A stretch of DNA of 64,000 nucleotides from Pseudomonas lundensis (lineage in GTDB: Bacteria; Pseudomonadota; Gammaproteobacteria; Pseudomonadales; Pseudomonadaceae). The notes beneath the pieces were generated by a model that searched no databases, was not told the DNA's origin, and saw only the letters and a program-made list of their open reading frames with translations. Within the stretch, counting starts at the first letter, position 1. Every line of letters begins with the position of its first letter. Positions 26,414 to 35,187 of the stretch are shown in pieces. Position numbers and translations under genes: made by a program. The stretch is taken from the NCBI RefSeq assembly GCF_001042985.1, contig NZ_JYKY01000025.1:1-64000 (forward strand), given 5' to 3'.

Positions 26414-26417
26414 AACC
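26406..26417 (-). repeat. Right prophage junction, XerC half-site of dif
   Basis: ATTATGCGAACC is identical to 18793-18804 in the dif site, in the same orientation. The two copies delimit the prophage. Chromosomal sequence resumes at 26418. Confidence 0.9.
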
Positions 26418-26505
26418 TTCGTATTGGGGCGTCAGGGCCAGTGGAGACAGCTTTTCACCAGGCAGACAGGCATGATGAGTCGTTGGCCATCGAGGGATAA
26501 AAAAA

Positions 26506-27084
26506 ATGAACGCAACACCTGGTACTGCAAATCAACGCTGGACTGTGACCTGCCAAGACGCTGGCGATGGCTCTGGTGACCTTATTGTGCCGCTTCCTGC
26601 AGATTTGAAATCAGATATGGGATTGGCCGTCGGCGACACCTTGAACATCATTAAGGCCTATGCGGACACTCACAAAAACATTGTCTTATCAGACACTGCA
26701 CCGATCCCTGACCGTGTTGATGAACGGGTTGAGCCTGTCGATTCGCAAGCGTTGGAGGACATTCGTATGACTGAGCAACGACTGTCAAAGAACAATACAG
26801 CCAGCACCAAGACGTCCGAATTCGAAGGCATATCCAAAAATTACCAGCCAGATACCGGCACCCCCGATGACCCTGAGAGCCAGCAAAACCACCATGATGT
26901 AGACACATTGCTAGGTGTATTGGTTGATCTCTACCACGTCTGCGGAATGCTTGACGCCAAGGTTGAGGTTTTGGATCAAATCATTGCTGCACTGTACGGT
27001 GATCCGTTGCCCCATGAGTCCTTGTCCGCATACGCCGACCGCGATCCTGATGGATGGGTGCCCGTTGAGGATGCCGGCCGCTGA
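26506..27084 (+). CDS. Protein with AbrB/MazE-like N-terminus, unknown function
   Basis: Protein of 192 residues. Residues 10-48 (WTVTCQDAGDGSGDLIVPLPADL...GLAVGDTLNI) match the swapped-hairpin AbrB/MazE-like domain found in short Pseudomonas proteins. The middle is polar and probably disordered (about 75-125). A helical C-terminal part (about 128-170) is unassigned. It lies just right of the prophage in chromosomal sequence. It could be a DNA-binding regulator or antitoxin-like protein; no toxin gene is adjacent. Confidence 0.6.
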   Translation: MNATPGTANQRWTVTCQDAGDGSGDLIVPLPADLKSDMGLAVGDTLNIIKAYADTHKNIVLSDTAPIPDRVDERVEPVDSQALEDIRMTEQRLSKNNTASTKTSEFEGISKNYQPDTGTPDDPESQQNHHDVDTLLGVLVDLYHVCGMLDAKVEVLDQIIAALYGDPLPHESLSAYADRDPDGWVPVEDAGR

Positions 27085-27216
27085 AGACATGCCGGTTTTC
27101 TATGGTTTGAAACGTAAATACCCCCGGCTACACAGAAAAAGCGTGTGTTTCGCAGCACTTATAGCGCTTTGTATTTGAGTGTGTGTCAGCACTGAAGGCT
27201 TGAAACAGTCATATTT

Positions 27217-27245
27217 TTGAACAACCTACTCTTTTTTTATACGAT
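27217..27245 (+). promoter_or_regulatory. Strong sigma-70 promoter without a following gene
   Basis: TTGAAC (27217-27222) and TACGAT (27240-27245) are separated by exactly 17 bp. The predicted start near 27252 falls inside the palindrome at 27250-27287. Confidence 0.6.
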
Positions 27246-27249
27246 AAGG

Positions 27250-27287
27250 ATATAACTAAACTAAATGGTTGTTTAGTTTAGTTATAT
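27250..27287. repeat. 16-bp perfect inverted repeat (operator-like)
   Basis: ATATAACTAAACTAAA (27250-27265) and its exact complement TTTAGTTTAGTTATAT (27272-27287) enclose TGGTTG. AT-rich and placed at the start point of the promoter upstream, it resembles a TetR-type operator rather than a terminator. Confidence 0.7.
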
Positions 27288-27404
27288 TAATAGATTCACA
27301 TTAGGCGATCGCTACCGCCCTTACCTACTTCCTGAATCTGGTGTCGCATTCGTTCCCGAACGGTCGCTACAACCTTTTGCAAGAACGCTGTCGATGTACC
27401 CCGC

Positions 27405-27614
27405 TCATGAACGTGTTGAACCGTCGCTCGTCAATTGCTTGGGCCCGGCAATCAACCAGGCCACAAGTCCCAGCAGTGGCACGAAGATCAATACCGCAAC
27501 CCACATGCAGCGGCTGTTCACGTTAGCCCCGCTCTTGAGGACGCTTTTGATGGCCCACAACTCCAGCAGCAGGACGACGATTGCAAGTGCGACCCAAATG
27601 TATTCGATTTGCAT
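27405..27614 (-). CDS. Small membrane protein with PLDc_N domain
   Basis: Protein of 69 residues, taken from ATG 27614 because GGGAGG lies 6 nt upstream; an open frame begins 18 codons earlier but lacks a ribosome site. Two membrane helices (about residues 4-22 and 33-55, the latter VAVLIFVPLLGLVAWLI) match the phospholipase D nuclease N-terminal family, common as small stand-alone membrane proteins. Function unknown. It lies 77 bp downstream of the integrase gene on the same strand. Confidence 0.75.
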   Translation of the reverse strand: MQIEYIWVALAIVVLLLELWAIKSVLKSGANVNSRCMWVAVLIFVPLLGLVAWLIAGPKQLTSDGSTRS

Positions 27615-27691
27615 GTTCAACCTCCCAAGTAGTCCTGCTTTAGGGGGCTGATGCGCATGAGGGTTCACTAAATTTCATCCCCGATGCTTGC

Positions 27692-28693
27692 TCAGAGGAT
27701 GAATCGGTCTGTTGCGTTGCGGCGCTCGTTATCGTCACGCATGTCGTAACTGACCGTGGTTGCGATGTTGGCGTGGTGTGCCAATTTTTGGGCAATGGAG
27801 ACGTCGTATTCTTCAATCACCCGCGTAATAAAGGAGCGACGGAAGTCGTGGGGCATGATGTTGACCCCTACTTGCTTACCGCGCTGTTTGGCAATGTAGT
27901 AGATCGCGTGCTTGGTTATTCGCTCGCGGGTGATGTGGTTGCCCCGGCGAATGCGATTGAACAAAAAGTCGTCGTCATCCACACCTTCCGGCAGGTGCGC
28001 GCGACGAAACGCCAGCCATGCTTCGAGTTTTTCAAACGCCCACGCCGGCGCGAATTTGATCAACTCCTTGTTACCCTTGCCCATCACTTGCAAGCTGCGC
28101 TCGGCCACATTGATCTGGCTCAGTTCAAGGTTCACGGACTCCGATTTGCGCATCCCTGAGCCGTACAGAATGGCAATGATCGCTGCGTCACGTAACCCTT
28201 GCGGTCGCGGATCGGCGGCGCAAACGTCCATCAGTTCCCGAATCAACGTGCGGCGCAAGTTACGCCCTTTGCTCAGGCGTGTGCCCCCGCCCGCCTTCAC
28301 TGCCCGGATTTTCAGCAGATGATCCTGCGTGATCAGGCTCTGTTGCCACGCCTGATTCATTACCCCGCGGATGGCATTCACGTACAGCGAAGAGGTGTTC
28401 GGCGCGTAGCCATCGGCGCGCAACGCAGCGACCAGTGCGGTGATATGCCCAGGCTGCAATTGGTGCCAGGGAAACTCGTCGATGGTGACGTCTTCAACGC
28501 CCAAACGGTCCGCCGCATCTTGCAGCACATAGCGCATGGTTTGCCGGCTGGACGGGGCAAGACGTTCAAGGTAGAGCACCACGGGCGCTTGAACATCATT
28601 CAGGGGGCTGACGTTAACCAACGGTGTTACGGGTTCGGAAGTCGACAAAACCAATCTCGATACGGTTTGAAACAAGCCCGCAATATACCGCAT
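27692..28693 (-). CDS. Tyrosine site-specific integrase
   Basis: Tyrosine recombinase of 333 residues. Core-binding domain at about 30-135. Catalytic residues: arginine in SGMRKSE (about 183), lysine in GKGNKE (about 206), H-x-x-R in HDFRRS (about 283), histidine in AHHANI (about 308) and tyrosine in VSYDMR (about 316). The set is complete, so it should be active. It does not belong to the phage or gin operon, and no matching island is obvious beside it. It may be a remnant of an older insertion near dif. Confidence 0.85.
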   Translation of the reverse strand: MRYIAGLFQTVSRLVLSTSEPVTPLVNVSPLNDVQAPVVLYLERLAPSSRQTMRYVLQDAADRLGVEDVTIDEFPWHQLQPGHITALVAALRADGYAPNTSSLYVNAIRGVMNQAWQQSLITQDHLLKIRAVKAGGGTRLSKGRNLRRTLIRELMDVCAADPRPQGLRDAAIIAILYGSGMRKSESVNLELSQINVAERSLQVMGKGNKELIKFAPAWAFEKLEAWLAFRRAHLPEGVDDDDFLFNRIRRGNHITRERITKHAIYYIAKQRGKQVGVNIMPHDFRRSFITRVIEEYDVSIAQKLAHHANIATTVSYDMRDDNERRNATDRFIL

Positions 28694-28726
28694 CGACAGC
28701 GTTTTTCTGACACCGTGTCTCGTCGC

Positions 28727-29359
28727 TTAAAATCCTCGCGCCAACAGGACTGCCACACCCAGCAACATAAAGGCGGTCGCTCTTTGCAACAGACGTTGCC
28801 GCGCCGGGCTTTGCAGGACCCGGCGAATGCGCTGTCCGAAGTAGCAATACAGGCACCCGCTGGCAAACTGCAGCAACAAAAAAGCTAACCCGAGGGCGGC
28901 CACGTCCAGCATTCGGGTCTCGCCCCCCTGCCCCGCAAATTGCGGAAACACTGCACTGAACATGACGATGGTTTTCGGGTTCGAGAAGCCTGTCAGCAGG
29001 CCCTTGCCGAAACGGTCCGCAAACCCGCTGGCCAAGGGTGTACGAGTGTCCTGTAAAGAAATGCCGGTACTGGTCCACTGCCGATAGGCCAGATACAGCA
29101 AATAGACGACGCCGATGTATTGAATCGCGCGACTGATTAGCACATTGCCTTTAACCAGTTCTGCAAAGCCCACAGCAAAAATCAGTATCGATACCAGATA
29201 CGCGGCACTGGCGCCCAACTGCACCGGCATCGAGCGCTTGAGCCCCTCCTGCATGCCAAAGCCCATCAACAACAGGGTCATGGGGCCGGGGCTGAAGGTC
29301 ATGGTCGCGCAAAATACCAAAAAGTAAGCGAATGAAGCGTAGGTCAACTGAGTAGCCAT
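28727..29359 (-). CDS. LysE/RhtB-family amino acid exporter
   Basis: Inner-membrane protein of 210 residues with about six helices. LysE-family hallmarks: MTFSPGPMTLLLM near the N-terminus and GFSNPKTIVMFSAVFPQF at about 122-140. Probably exports an amino acid or related small molecule. I chose the ATG at MATQLTYASF; an upstream TTG frame would add 21 unlikely residues. Divergent from a MocR-type regulator with a palindromic operator between, so expression is probably controlled by that regulator and its ligand. Confidence 0.85.
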   Translation of the reverse strand: MATQLTYASFAYFLVFCATMTFSPGPMTLLLMGFGMQEGLKRSMPVQLGASAAYLVSILIFAVGFAELVKGNVLISRAIQYIGVVYLLYLAYRQWTSTGISLQDTRTPLASGFADRFGKGLLTGFSNPKTIVMFSAVFPQFAGQGGETRMLDVAALGLAFLLLQFASGCLYCYFGQRIRRVLQSPARQRLLQRATAFMLLGVAVLLARGF

Positions 29360-29454
29360 AAAACGTCTTACCCCCTGATCACATCGCCCGAACGTGCGTG
29401 GGCGGCCAGGCAGTGTGTGCAATCGCCCTCACTGCGGACAGGTAAAGACAGATC

Positions 29455-29496
29455 AAACTTTACCGGTCTTTACTGGTAGCATGACCGGCAAAGTTT
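29455..29496. promoter_or_regulatory. Operator-like inverted repeat between exporter and MocR genes
   Basis: AAACTTTACCGGTC (29455-29468) and GACCGGCAAAGTTT (29483-29496) are complementary with one mismatch, with a 14-nt spacer that repeats TTTACTGGTA. It lies just upstream of the MocR-type start. Inverted plus direct repeats are usual for MocR/PdxR sites. Confidence 0.65.
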
Positions 29497-29505
29497 GAGG
29501 TGGTC

Positions 29506-30906
29506 ATGCCTATTTCCCCTATCGCGTTTCAACCCGGCACCCCCAAGGTGCAGCAAATCGTTAACGCACTGACCCAAGCCATGGATGAGGGATTGCTAAG
29601 CCCCGGCAGCAAGTTACCCTCGGTGCGCGAAATGACACTGGTGTTGGGCGTCAGCAAATTCACCCTGATCGAGGCGCTGGACCGCCTGCGCGGCCAAGCC
29701 CGCATCACGTCCAGTCAGGGCCTCGGGTACTTTGTGGCGCCTGCGCCAATCACTGCGACTGCCGAGCCGGTTGACCTGTTACCCAAAGACCTGACCAGCG
29801 TGCTGCGGCGGTCCCTGATCGGCGCCAGCGCGGCCTTGCGACCCGGCGGCGGGCACTTGCCCGAACACTGGCTCGACTCCAGCACGCTGCGTGCCAGTGT
29901 GCGCGCGGTCAGCCGCTCCCCACTGCTGCGGTTAACCGGTTACGGCGACCCGGCGGGTTACCTGCCGCTGCGTCAGGCTTTGCAGCGAAAGCTGGCGGCG
30001 CAGGGGCTGGACGTGGCGCTGGAACAGATCATTACCACCAGCAATACGGTACAGGCGCTGGACATGGTGTTGCGCCTGCGGTTGCGGCCGGGGGCCACGG
30101 TGTTGCTGGACACGCCCTGCTATTTCAACTTCCACGCTAACCTGGCGTTGCATGGGGCGCGTGTCGTAACGCTAGAGCGCACCGCCCAAGGGCTGGACTT
30201 GCAGGCGCTGGAGGCACTGCTAAAAGAGCAACGCCCCAGCGTTTACCTGACGACCAGCGTGCTGCAAAACCCCACGGGGCATTCGTTTACACCCGCACAG
30301 GCCCACGGTTTGCTGGAGCTGACCAAACGCTACAACTGCCACATCATCGAAGATGACCTGTATGGCGATCTGCATCCCGAACCGCCGCCGCGCTTGTCGA
30401 CATTGGCGGGGCTGGAACATGTGACGTACCTTGGCGGCTTCTCCAAAATCCTCAGTGCCAATTTGCGGGTCAGCTTCGTGGTGACCTCACCGCAAATGGC
30501 CGCCAACCTCTCGCACATGAAATTAATGTGCGGCGGCATTACCTGCGAAATGCTGGAGCAGACGCTGTGTTCGATGCTCACCGATGGCAGTTACCACAAA
30601 CACCGCAAACGTATGCTGCAAAGGCTAATGAGCGCCGGTGCACGGGTGACGGCAGGGTTGCAGCAAGCGGGGATGAGCATGAGCGTTCCGTATGCGGGCG
30701 GGCTGTTTATCTGGGCCACGTTGCCGCCCGGTCAGGATGCCGAAATGCTGGCTCAGGCCGGGCTCAAGCAAGACCTGGTGCTCGCCCCCGGAACGTTGTT
30801 CGGCTATGGGCCGCAACTGGCACGCTGCCTGCGCTTCAACGTGGCCCATACCGACGACTCGCGGGTCATGGCCGTCATGAACGCCCTGCTGCTCAACGCA
30901 GATTAA
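29506..30906 (+). CDS. MocR/PdxR-family regulator (GntR HTH fused to aminotransferase fold)
   Basis: Transcription regulator of 466 residues. N-terminal winged helix of GntR type at about 10-75 (SKLPSVREMTLVLGVSKFTLIEAL). The aminotransferase class I-like domain from about 95 includes a PLP-lysine region at FSKILS (about 320) and NPTGH and DDLYGDL upstream of it. Such proteins sense amino-acid or PLP-type ligands. The 3' end overlaps the convergent response regulator gene by 14 bp. Likely controls the divergent LysE exporter. Confidence 0.85.
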   Translation: MPISPIAFQPGTPKVQQIVNALTQAMDEGLLSPGSKLPSVREMTLVLGVSKFTLIEALDRLRGQARITSSQGLGYFVAPAPITATAEPVDLLPKDLTSVLRRSLIGASAALRPGGGHLPEHWLDSSTLRASVRAVSRSPLLRLTGYGDPAGYLPLRQALQRKLAAQGLDVALEQIITTSNTVQALDMVLRLRLRPGATVLLDTPCYFNFHANLALHGARVVTLERTAQGLDLQALEALLKEQRPSVYLTTSVLQNPTGHSFTPAQAHGLLELTKRYNCHIIEDDLYGDLHPEPPPRLSTLAGLEHVTYLGGFSKILSANLRVSFVVTSPQMAANLSHMKLMCGGITCEMLEQTLCSMLTDGSYHKHRKRMLQRLMSAGARVTAGLQQAGMSMSVPYAGGLFIWATLPPGQDAEMLAQAGLKQDLVLAPGTLFGYGPQLARCLRFNVAHTDDSRVMAVMNALLLNAD

Positions 30907-31528
30907 GCGGGTCCACCAACCCTGCGGCGATCGCCATGCCCACCAGGTCAGGCAAATGGTCAGCCTGCATGCGCTTCATCACCCGTGACCGATACAAATC
31001 AATAGTCTTGACGCTCACCGCCAGCAACTCGGCGATTTCACGGGTCGTGTAGCCCTTAACCAAAGGCATCAGCACATCCCGTTCCCTGGGGGTCAGGCTG
31101 TTCAGGCGCGCGTGCACATCGCTCAGTGCTTGACCGGCGACCTGTTGCGGGACGCGGCCACTCAACGCTTGCTGCACGCTGTCGAGCAGCAACTGCTGGT
31201 TGTACGGTTTCTCGATGAAATCATGGGCGCCCGCCTTGAAGGCCCGCACCACAATCGGTACGTCAGCATGACCGCTGACAAAAATCACGGGCATCGTGAT
31301 GCCACGCTCCTGAAGGGCTTGTTGCACATGCAGTCCACCCATGGACGGCATGCGCACATCCAGCAACACGCATGCGTTCAGATGCGGGTCGCAGGCCTGC
31401 AAAAACGCGTGCCCGCTGGTGAACGGCAGCGCGTGCAGGCCGACCGATTCCAGCAGCCAGACGGTGGAGTCGAGCATGCCCTGATCGTCATCGACCACAT
31501 ACACCATGGGCTGCATTGAAGTTGTCAT
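30893..31528 (-). CDS. bfiR: LuxR/FixJ-type response regulator, BfiR-like
   Basis: Response regulator of 211 residues. Receiver domain 1-120 has acidic residues at 13-15, phospho-acceptor D57 (LLDVRMPSM) and K in EKPYN (about 107). A LuxR-type HTH follows at about 143-205 (LTPRERDVLMPLVKGYTTREIAELL). It is 3 nt downstream of its sensor kinase gene. The arrangement with divergent CoA ligase and dehydrogenase genes is the one I recall for PA4196-PA4199, where the pair is BfiR/BfiS, involved in biofilm initiation. The family call is certain; the gene name rests on synteny. Confidence 0.75.
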   Translation of the reverse strand: MTTSMQPMVYVVDDDQGMLDSTVWLLESVGLHALPFTSGHAFLQACDPHLNACVLLDVRMPSMGGLHVQQALQERGITMPVIFVSGHADVPIVVRAFKAGAHDFIEKPYNQQLLLDSVQQALSGRVPQQVAGQALSDVHARLNSLTPRERDVLMPLVKGYTTREIAELLAVSVKTIDLYRSRVMKRMQADHLPDLVGMAIAAGLVDPLNLR

Positions 31529-31531
31529 TGC

Positions 31532-33352
31532 TCAGTCACTCTCTTGTTGTTGTTCGGGTGGATGGGCTGCCCCCATCAACGGCAAGGTGCAACACATCAG
31601 CAGGCCGTGAGGTTGCGGGTGGGCTTCAAGCTCCCCGCCCAAGCCTTCGATGATGCTGCGACTCATGGACAAACCCAGCCCGAGGCCGTCGGCCTTGCTG
31701 GTGTAAAACGGGGTAAACAGTTGATGTAACTGCGCCTGACTGACCCCCGGCCCCTCATCGAGCACGCTGATCTGCAAACGCGAGTTGCCCAGGGGCTGAG
31801 CCTGCAAGCGGATACACGACGGCTCAGCCGGGCGCTTTTCGCCATTGGCTTCGATCGCGTTACGCAACAGGTTGAGCAACACCTGCTCCAACAGCACCTG
31901 GTCGGCGAATACACGCGGCAAATGAGCCGGGATCTCTTGTTCAATCGTCACTCGCCGGGCATTGGCCTCCCAAGCACACAGACTGACGGCCCGACGCATC
32001 ACTTCACTGACGTCCAGTGCCTGCACGTTGCGGCGCCCTTTGCGCAGAAAGCTGCGCAACCGCGTGATGACTTCTGCTGCATGGTTGGCATGCAGGGTGA
32101 TGCGCTCCAACCCCTGCGCGACCCGATCCACCGCTTGGGGGTTGCTGCTCAGGCTGTGCAAATACCGTTGACTGGCATTCGCGTAATTGACCACGGCGGC
32201 CAAGGGCTGGTTGATTTCGTGAGCGATCCCGGACGCCAGCTCGCCCAATGTCACCAAGCGTGCCGTATGCGCCATCTCGTCTTGATGCTGACGCTGCTGG
32301 GCTTCGCGCAACTCGCGCTCGCGCATGTCACGGGCCACCAATGAAAAGAAGCGCTCCCCGGCCGTTGAACGGTGCGCCAGCAACAGCAGCGATACCGGCA
32401 CGGAAGGCTGGTGATTCAAGGGCAGCAAACGCGTTTCCGTGCTCCACAGACCCTGCTGCTCAGCGCGACCCCAACCGATTGCATCGAGTTGCGCCACGTC
32501 CTCACGGCTCAGGAAGGCGCTCAGTGCAGGCATCCCGGCCGAAGGCGCCAGCCCCAAAATACGGCGCGCCGCCGGATTGAGGTAGGACACCCCGCCCTGC
32601 GGGTCGATGAACAGCACCGGGTCCGGGTTGGCCTCCACCACCTCCGCCAGCCGGCGCTTGTTCTCTTCGGCCTGCACCCTGGCGGTAATGTCACGGGACA
32701 CACTGACGACTTCCACCACCGCGCCGGTATAGGTTTCACGAATGGCCCGGCTCGCGGTTTCAAACCACAGGTAATGCCCGCCCTGATGGCGAATGCGGTA
32801 AGTCATGGTGTAGTAACCGTCAACGTGCAGGGCATCCCGCGCCCGATGAATCACCTCGGATAAATCGTCAGGATGAAACAGACGCTGCGCCCGTGTCCCT
32901 CGCAGGCTTTGCGGCCAGTAACCCAGCAGCGTCCACGAAGCTGGCGAGGCATCCAGAAAGCGCCCGTCGGGGGTATGACGTGAAATCAGGTCGGTGGTGT
33001 TTTCGGTAATCAACCGGTACAGACGCCTCGCTTTGGCGGCCTCACGTTCGGCCATCCATTCCTGGCTGGCTTCCCGGCCTCGGGCCAGTACCCACTGGCT
33101 GTCCACGTCCGGAATCAACGTCCACAGCCACACCTGATCCTGGTATTGCGCTTCCACGTGTTCAATGGCCCGCTGTTGTTGCAGGCAAGCACGCACCAGT
33201 TCCGGCAGATTGCCAGGTAGCCAGTCACGCACCTGCTCGCGGGACGCACCGGCCAGCACAGCTTCCAAAGCCGGGTTAACCATCAGCGGCGCGCCCTCGG
33301 CATCAAGGATCACAGAAGGGTGCGGATCGTGGTGCATCAGCGTCGCTGGCAT
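31532..33352 (-). CDS. bfiS: PAS-domain sensor histidine kinase, BfiS-like
   Basis: Cytosolic sensor kinase of 606 residues, no membrane helix. Three PAS regions (about 8-100, 112-230, 238-345) precede a HisKA domain with phospho-histidine in GIAHEINQPL (about 380). The ATPase domain has NLLRNAIEA, DEGPGV and GLGLGLSMS. The PAS set suggests detection of a soluble ligand or redox state. It pairs with the FixJ-type regulator gene 3 nt downstream and faces the acyl-CoA genes, which may be its targets. Confidence 0.8.
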   Translation of the reverse strand: MPATLMHHDPHPSVILDAEGAPLMVNPALEAVLAGASREQVRDWLPGNLPELVRACLQQQRAIEHVEAQYQDQVWLWTLIPDVDSQWVLARGREASQEWMAEREAAKARRLYRLITENTTDLISRHTPDGRFLDASPASWTLLGYWPQSLRGTRAQRLFHPDDLSEVIHRARDALHVDGYYTMTYRIRHQGGHYLWFETASRAIRETYTGAVVEVVSVSRDITARVQAEENKRRLAEVVEANPDPVLFIDPQGGVSYLNPAARRILGLAPSAGMPALSAFLSREDVAQLDAIGWGRAEQQGLWSTETRLLPLNHQPSVPVSLLLLAHRSTAGERFFSLVARDMRERELREAQQRQHQDEMAHTARLVTLGELASGIAHEINQPLAAVVNYANASQRYLHSLSSNPQAVDRVAQGLERITLHANHAAEVITRLRSFLRKGRRNVQALDVSEVMRRAVSLCAWEANARRVTIEQEIPAHLPRVFADQVLLEQVLLNLLRNAIEANGEKRPAEPSCIRLQAQPLGNSRLQISVLDEGPGVSQAQLHQLFTPFYTSKADGLGLGLSMSRSIIEGLGGELEAHPQPHGLLMCCTLPLMGAAHPPEQQQESD

Positions 33353-33511
33353 GGGATTCCCTGAAAAACGTCTATATAGAACAACTACTATATTGCTTAG
33401 GTATTACTTCCATATCAAACCCGGAGTGGGCTATAAATCGTGTCGGACATCAACTGACCTTCTCGCCACCGGCAGAGCGGGCAGCCATAGAGCTAACAAT
33501 CAGCCACCGGA

Positions 33512-35143
33512 ATGACCATCATGTCGATTTTTGAGCAAGGCCTCGGGCCTGCCGCTGTCAATCATACTGCCCTCTCCCCGCTCGGCTTCATCGAACGCAC
33601 CGCCAGCGTCTATCCCCACTACCCGGCCGTGATCCACGGTTCGATTCGGCGCACCTGGTCACAGACCTACAACCGTTGCCGACGCCTGGCGTGTGCCCTG
33701 GCCGGGCGCGGTATCGGCAAGAACGATACCGTGGCCGTGATGCTGCCCAATATTCCCGCGATGCTCGAAGCCCACTTCGCCGTGCCCATGATCGGTGCCG
33801 TGCTCAATGCGCTGAATGTGCGCCTCGACGCGGAGGCCATCGCCTTCATGCTGGCCCATGGCGAAGCCAAGGTACTGATCGCCGACCGGGAATTCCATGA
33901 CGTGGTGCATGCCGCTGTGGCCATGCTCGACCACCCGCCACTGGTCATTGACGTGGATGACCCGGAATACGGCGAAGGCCAGCCGGTCAGCGCGCTGGAT
34001 TACGAAGCGCTGCTGGCCGAGGGCGATCCGGATTACGCCTGGCAATGGCCCGATAACGAATGGGACGCCATCGCCCTCAACTACACCTCCGGCACCACAG
34101 GCAACCCCAAAGGCGTGGTGTATCACCATCGCGGCGCGTATTTGAGTTCGCTGGGCAACCAGATGATCTGGGCCATGGGCAATCACCCGGTGTACTTGTG
34201 GACGTTGCCGATGTTCCACTGCAACGGTTGGTGTTACCCATGGGTGATTACGGCACTGGCGGGCGTGCACGTGTTCCTGCGCCGGGTGGACCCGCAAAAA
34301 ATCCTCACCCTGATACGCGAGCACCAAGTGACCCACCTGAGCGGCGCGCCCATCGTGCTCAACGCACTGGTGAACATGCCGGAATCGGCCAAGGCCGCCA
34401 TCGATCATCCCGTGCACGCGCTGGTGGCCGGTGCGGCGCCGCCCGCCAAAGTGATTGGCGCCGTGGAAGAAATGGGCATCAAAGTCACCCATGTCTACGG
34501 GCTGACGGAAGTCTATGGGCCGGTGACCATCTGCGCCTGGCATGACACCTGGGATGAGCAGCCACTGGCCGAGCGGGCCCAGATCAAATCGCGTCAGGGC
34601 GTGCGCTACCCGACCCTAGAAGGGCTGATGGTGGCGGACCCGAAAACCCTCAAACCGACGCCGCGCGATGGCGAAACCATGGGTGAGATCTTCATGCGCG
34701 GCAACACCGTCATGAAGGGCTACCTGAAAAACCCCACTGCCACGGCCGAAGCCTTTGAAGGTGGCTGGTTTCATACCGGTGACCTGGCGGTGTGCCACCC
34801 GGACGGCTATGTTGAGATCCGCGACCGCCTGAAGGACATCATCATTTCCGGGGGTGAAAACATCTCCACCATCGAAGTCGAAGGCGTGCTGTATCGCCAT
34901 CCCGGTGTCATGGAAGCCGCCGTCGTGGCCCGCCCGGATGAAAAATGGGGCGAAACCCCGTGTGCATTTATCACCCTCAAGGCCGATCATGGCCATGTGC
35001 GCGAAGCGGACATCATGGGCTTTTGCCGTGAACATCTGGCGGGGTTCAAGGTGCCGCGTACCGTCATCTTCACCCTGTTGCCGAAGACGTCCACGGGTAA
35101 AGTCCAGAAGTACGTGCTGCGTGACATGGCCAAAGCCCTTTAA
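33512..35143 (+). CDS. Acyl-CoA synthetase, DmdB-like
   Basis: AMP-forming CoA ligase of 543 residues. The P-loop motif YTSGTTGNPKG is near residue 192. HVYGLTEVYG (about 330), the hinge motif DRLKDIIISGGENIS (about 440) and the catalytic lysine near the end (TSTGKVQKYVL) are all present. Closest in style to 3-methylmercaptopropionyl-CoA ligases/AlkK-type medium-chain ligases; the P. aeruginosa counterpart would be PA4198. With the dehydrogenase gene 44 bp downstream it would activate and then desaturate a short or medium acyl chain. The exact substrate is not decided by the sequence. Confidence 0.85.
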   Translation: MTIMSIFEQGLGPAAVNHTALSPLGFIERTASVYPHYPAVIHGSIRRTWSQTYNRCRRLACALAGRGIGKNDTVAVMLPNIPAMLEAHFAVPMIGAVLNALNVRLDAEAIAFMLAHGEAKVLIADREFHDVVHAAVAMLDHPPLVIDVDDPEYGEGQPVSALDYEALLAEGDPDYAWQWPDNEWDAIALNYTSGTTGNPKGVVYHHRGAYLSSLGNQMIWAMGNHPVYLWTLPMFHCNGWCYPWVITALAGVHVFLRRVDPQKILTLIREHQVTHLSGAPIVLNALVNMPESAKAAIDHPVHALVAGAAPPAKVIGAVEEMGIKVTHVYGLTEVYGPVTICAWHDTWDEQPLAERAQIKSRQGVRYPTLEGLMVADPKTLKPTPRDGETMGEIFMRGNTVMKGYLKNPTATAEAFEGGWFHTGDLAVCHPDGYVEIRDRLKDIIISGGENISTIEVEGVLYRHPGVMEAAVVARPDEKWGETPCAFITLKADHGHVREADIMGFCREHLAGFKVPRTVIFTLLPKTSTGKVQKYVLRDMAKAL

Positions 35144-35187
35144 TCCGGCGCAGATCGCTTCCCATCCATGAGCTGCAATGAGGTTTT

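Larger units (their letters stand above)
18805..26417 (-). mobile_element. Complete filamentous (inovirus) prophage integrated at dif, about 7.6 kb
   Basis: The interval between the two 12-bp XerC half-site copies is 7613 bp, a normal inovirus genome size. It holds a full module set: repressor, replication initiator, ssDNA-binding protein, coat protein, adhesin, pVI, Zot/pI and secretin. All structural genes are on the minus strand with tight overlaps and none is broken. There is no integrase gene, which agrees with use of host XerC/XerD. Most likely an active or recently active prophage. Confidence 0.9.
27085..27404. other. Intergenic region with orphan promoter and palindrome
   Basis: 320 bp. 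The only clear structures are a near-consensus sigma-70 promoter pointing right (27217-27245) and a 16-bp perfect inverted repeat just after it (27250-27287). No rightward gene follows. Confidence 0.6.

Noticed and set aside
27250..27287. Palindrome as a Rho-independent terminator for the gene at 26506-27084
   Set aside because: It is AT-only in the stem, lies 166 bp beyond the stop and sits directly on a promoter start point, so an operator is more likely.
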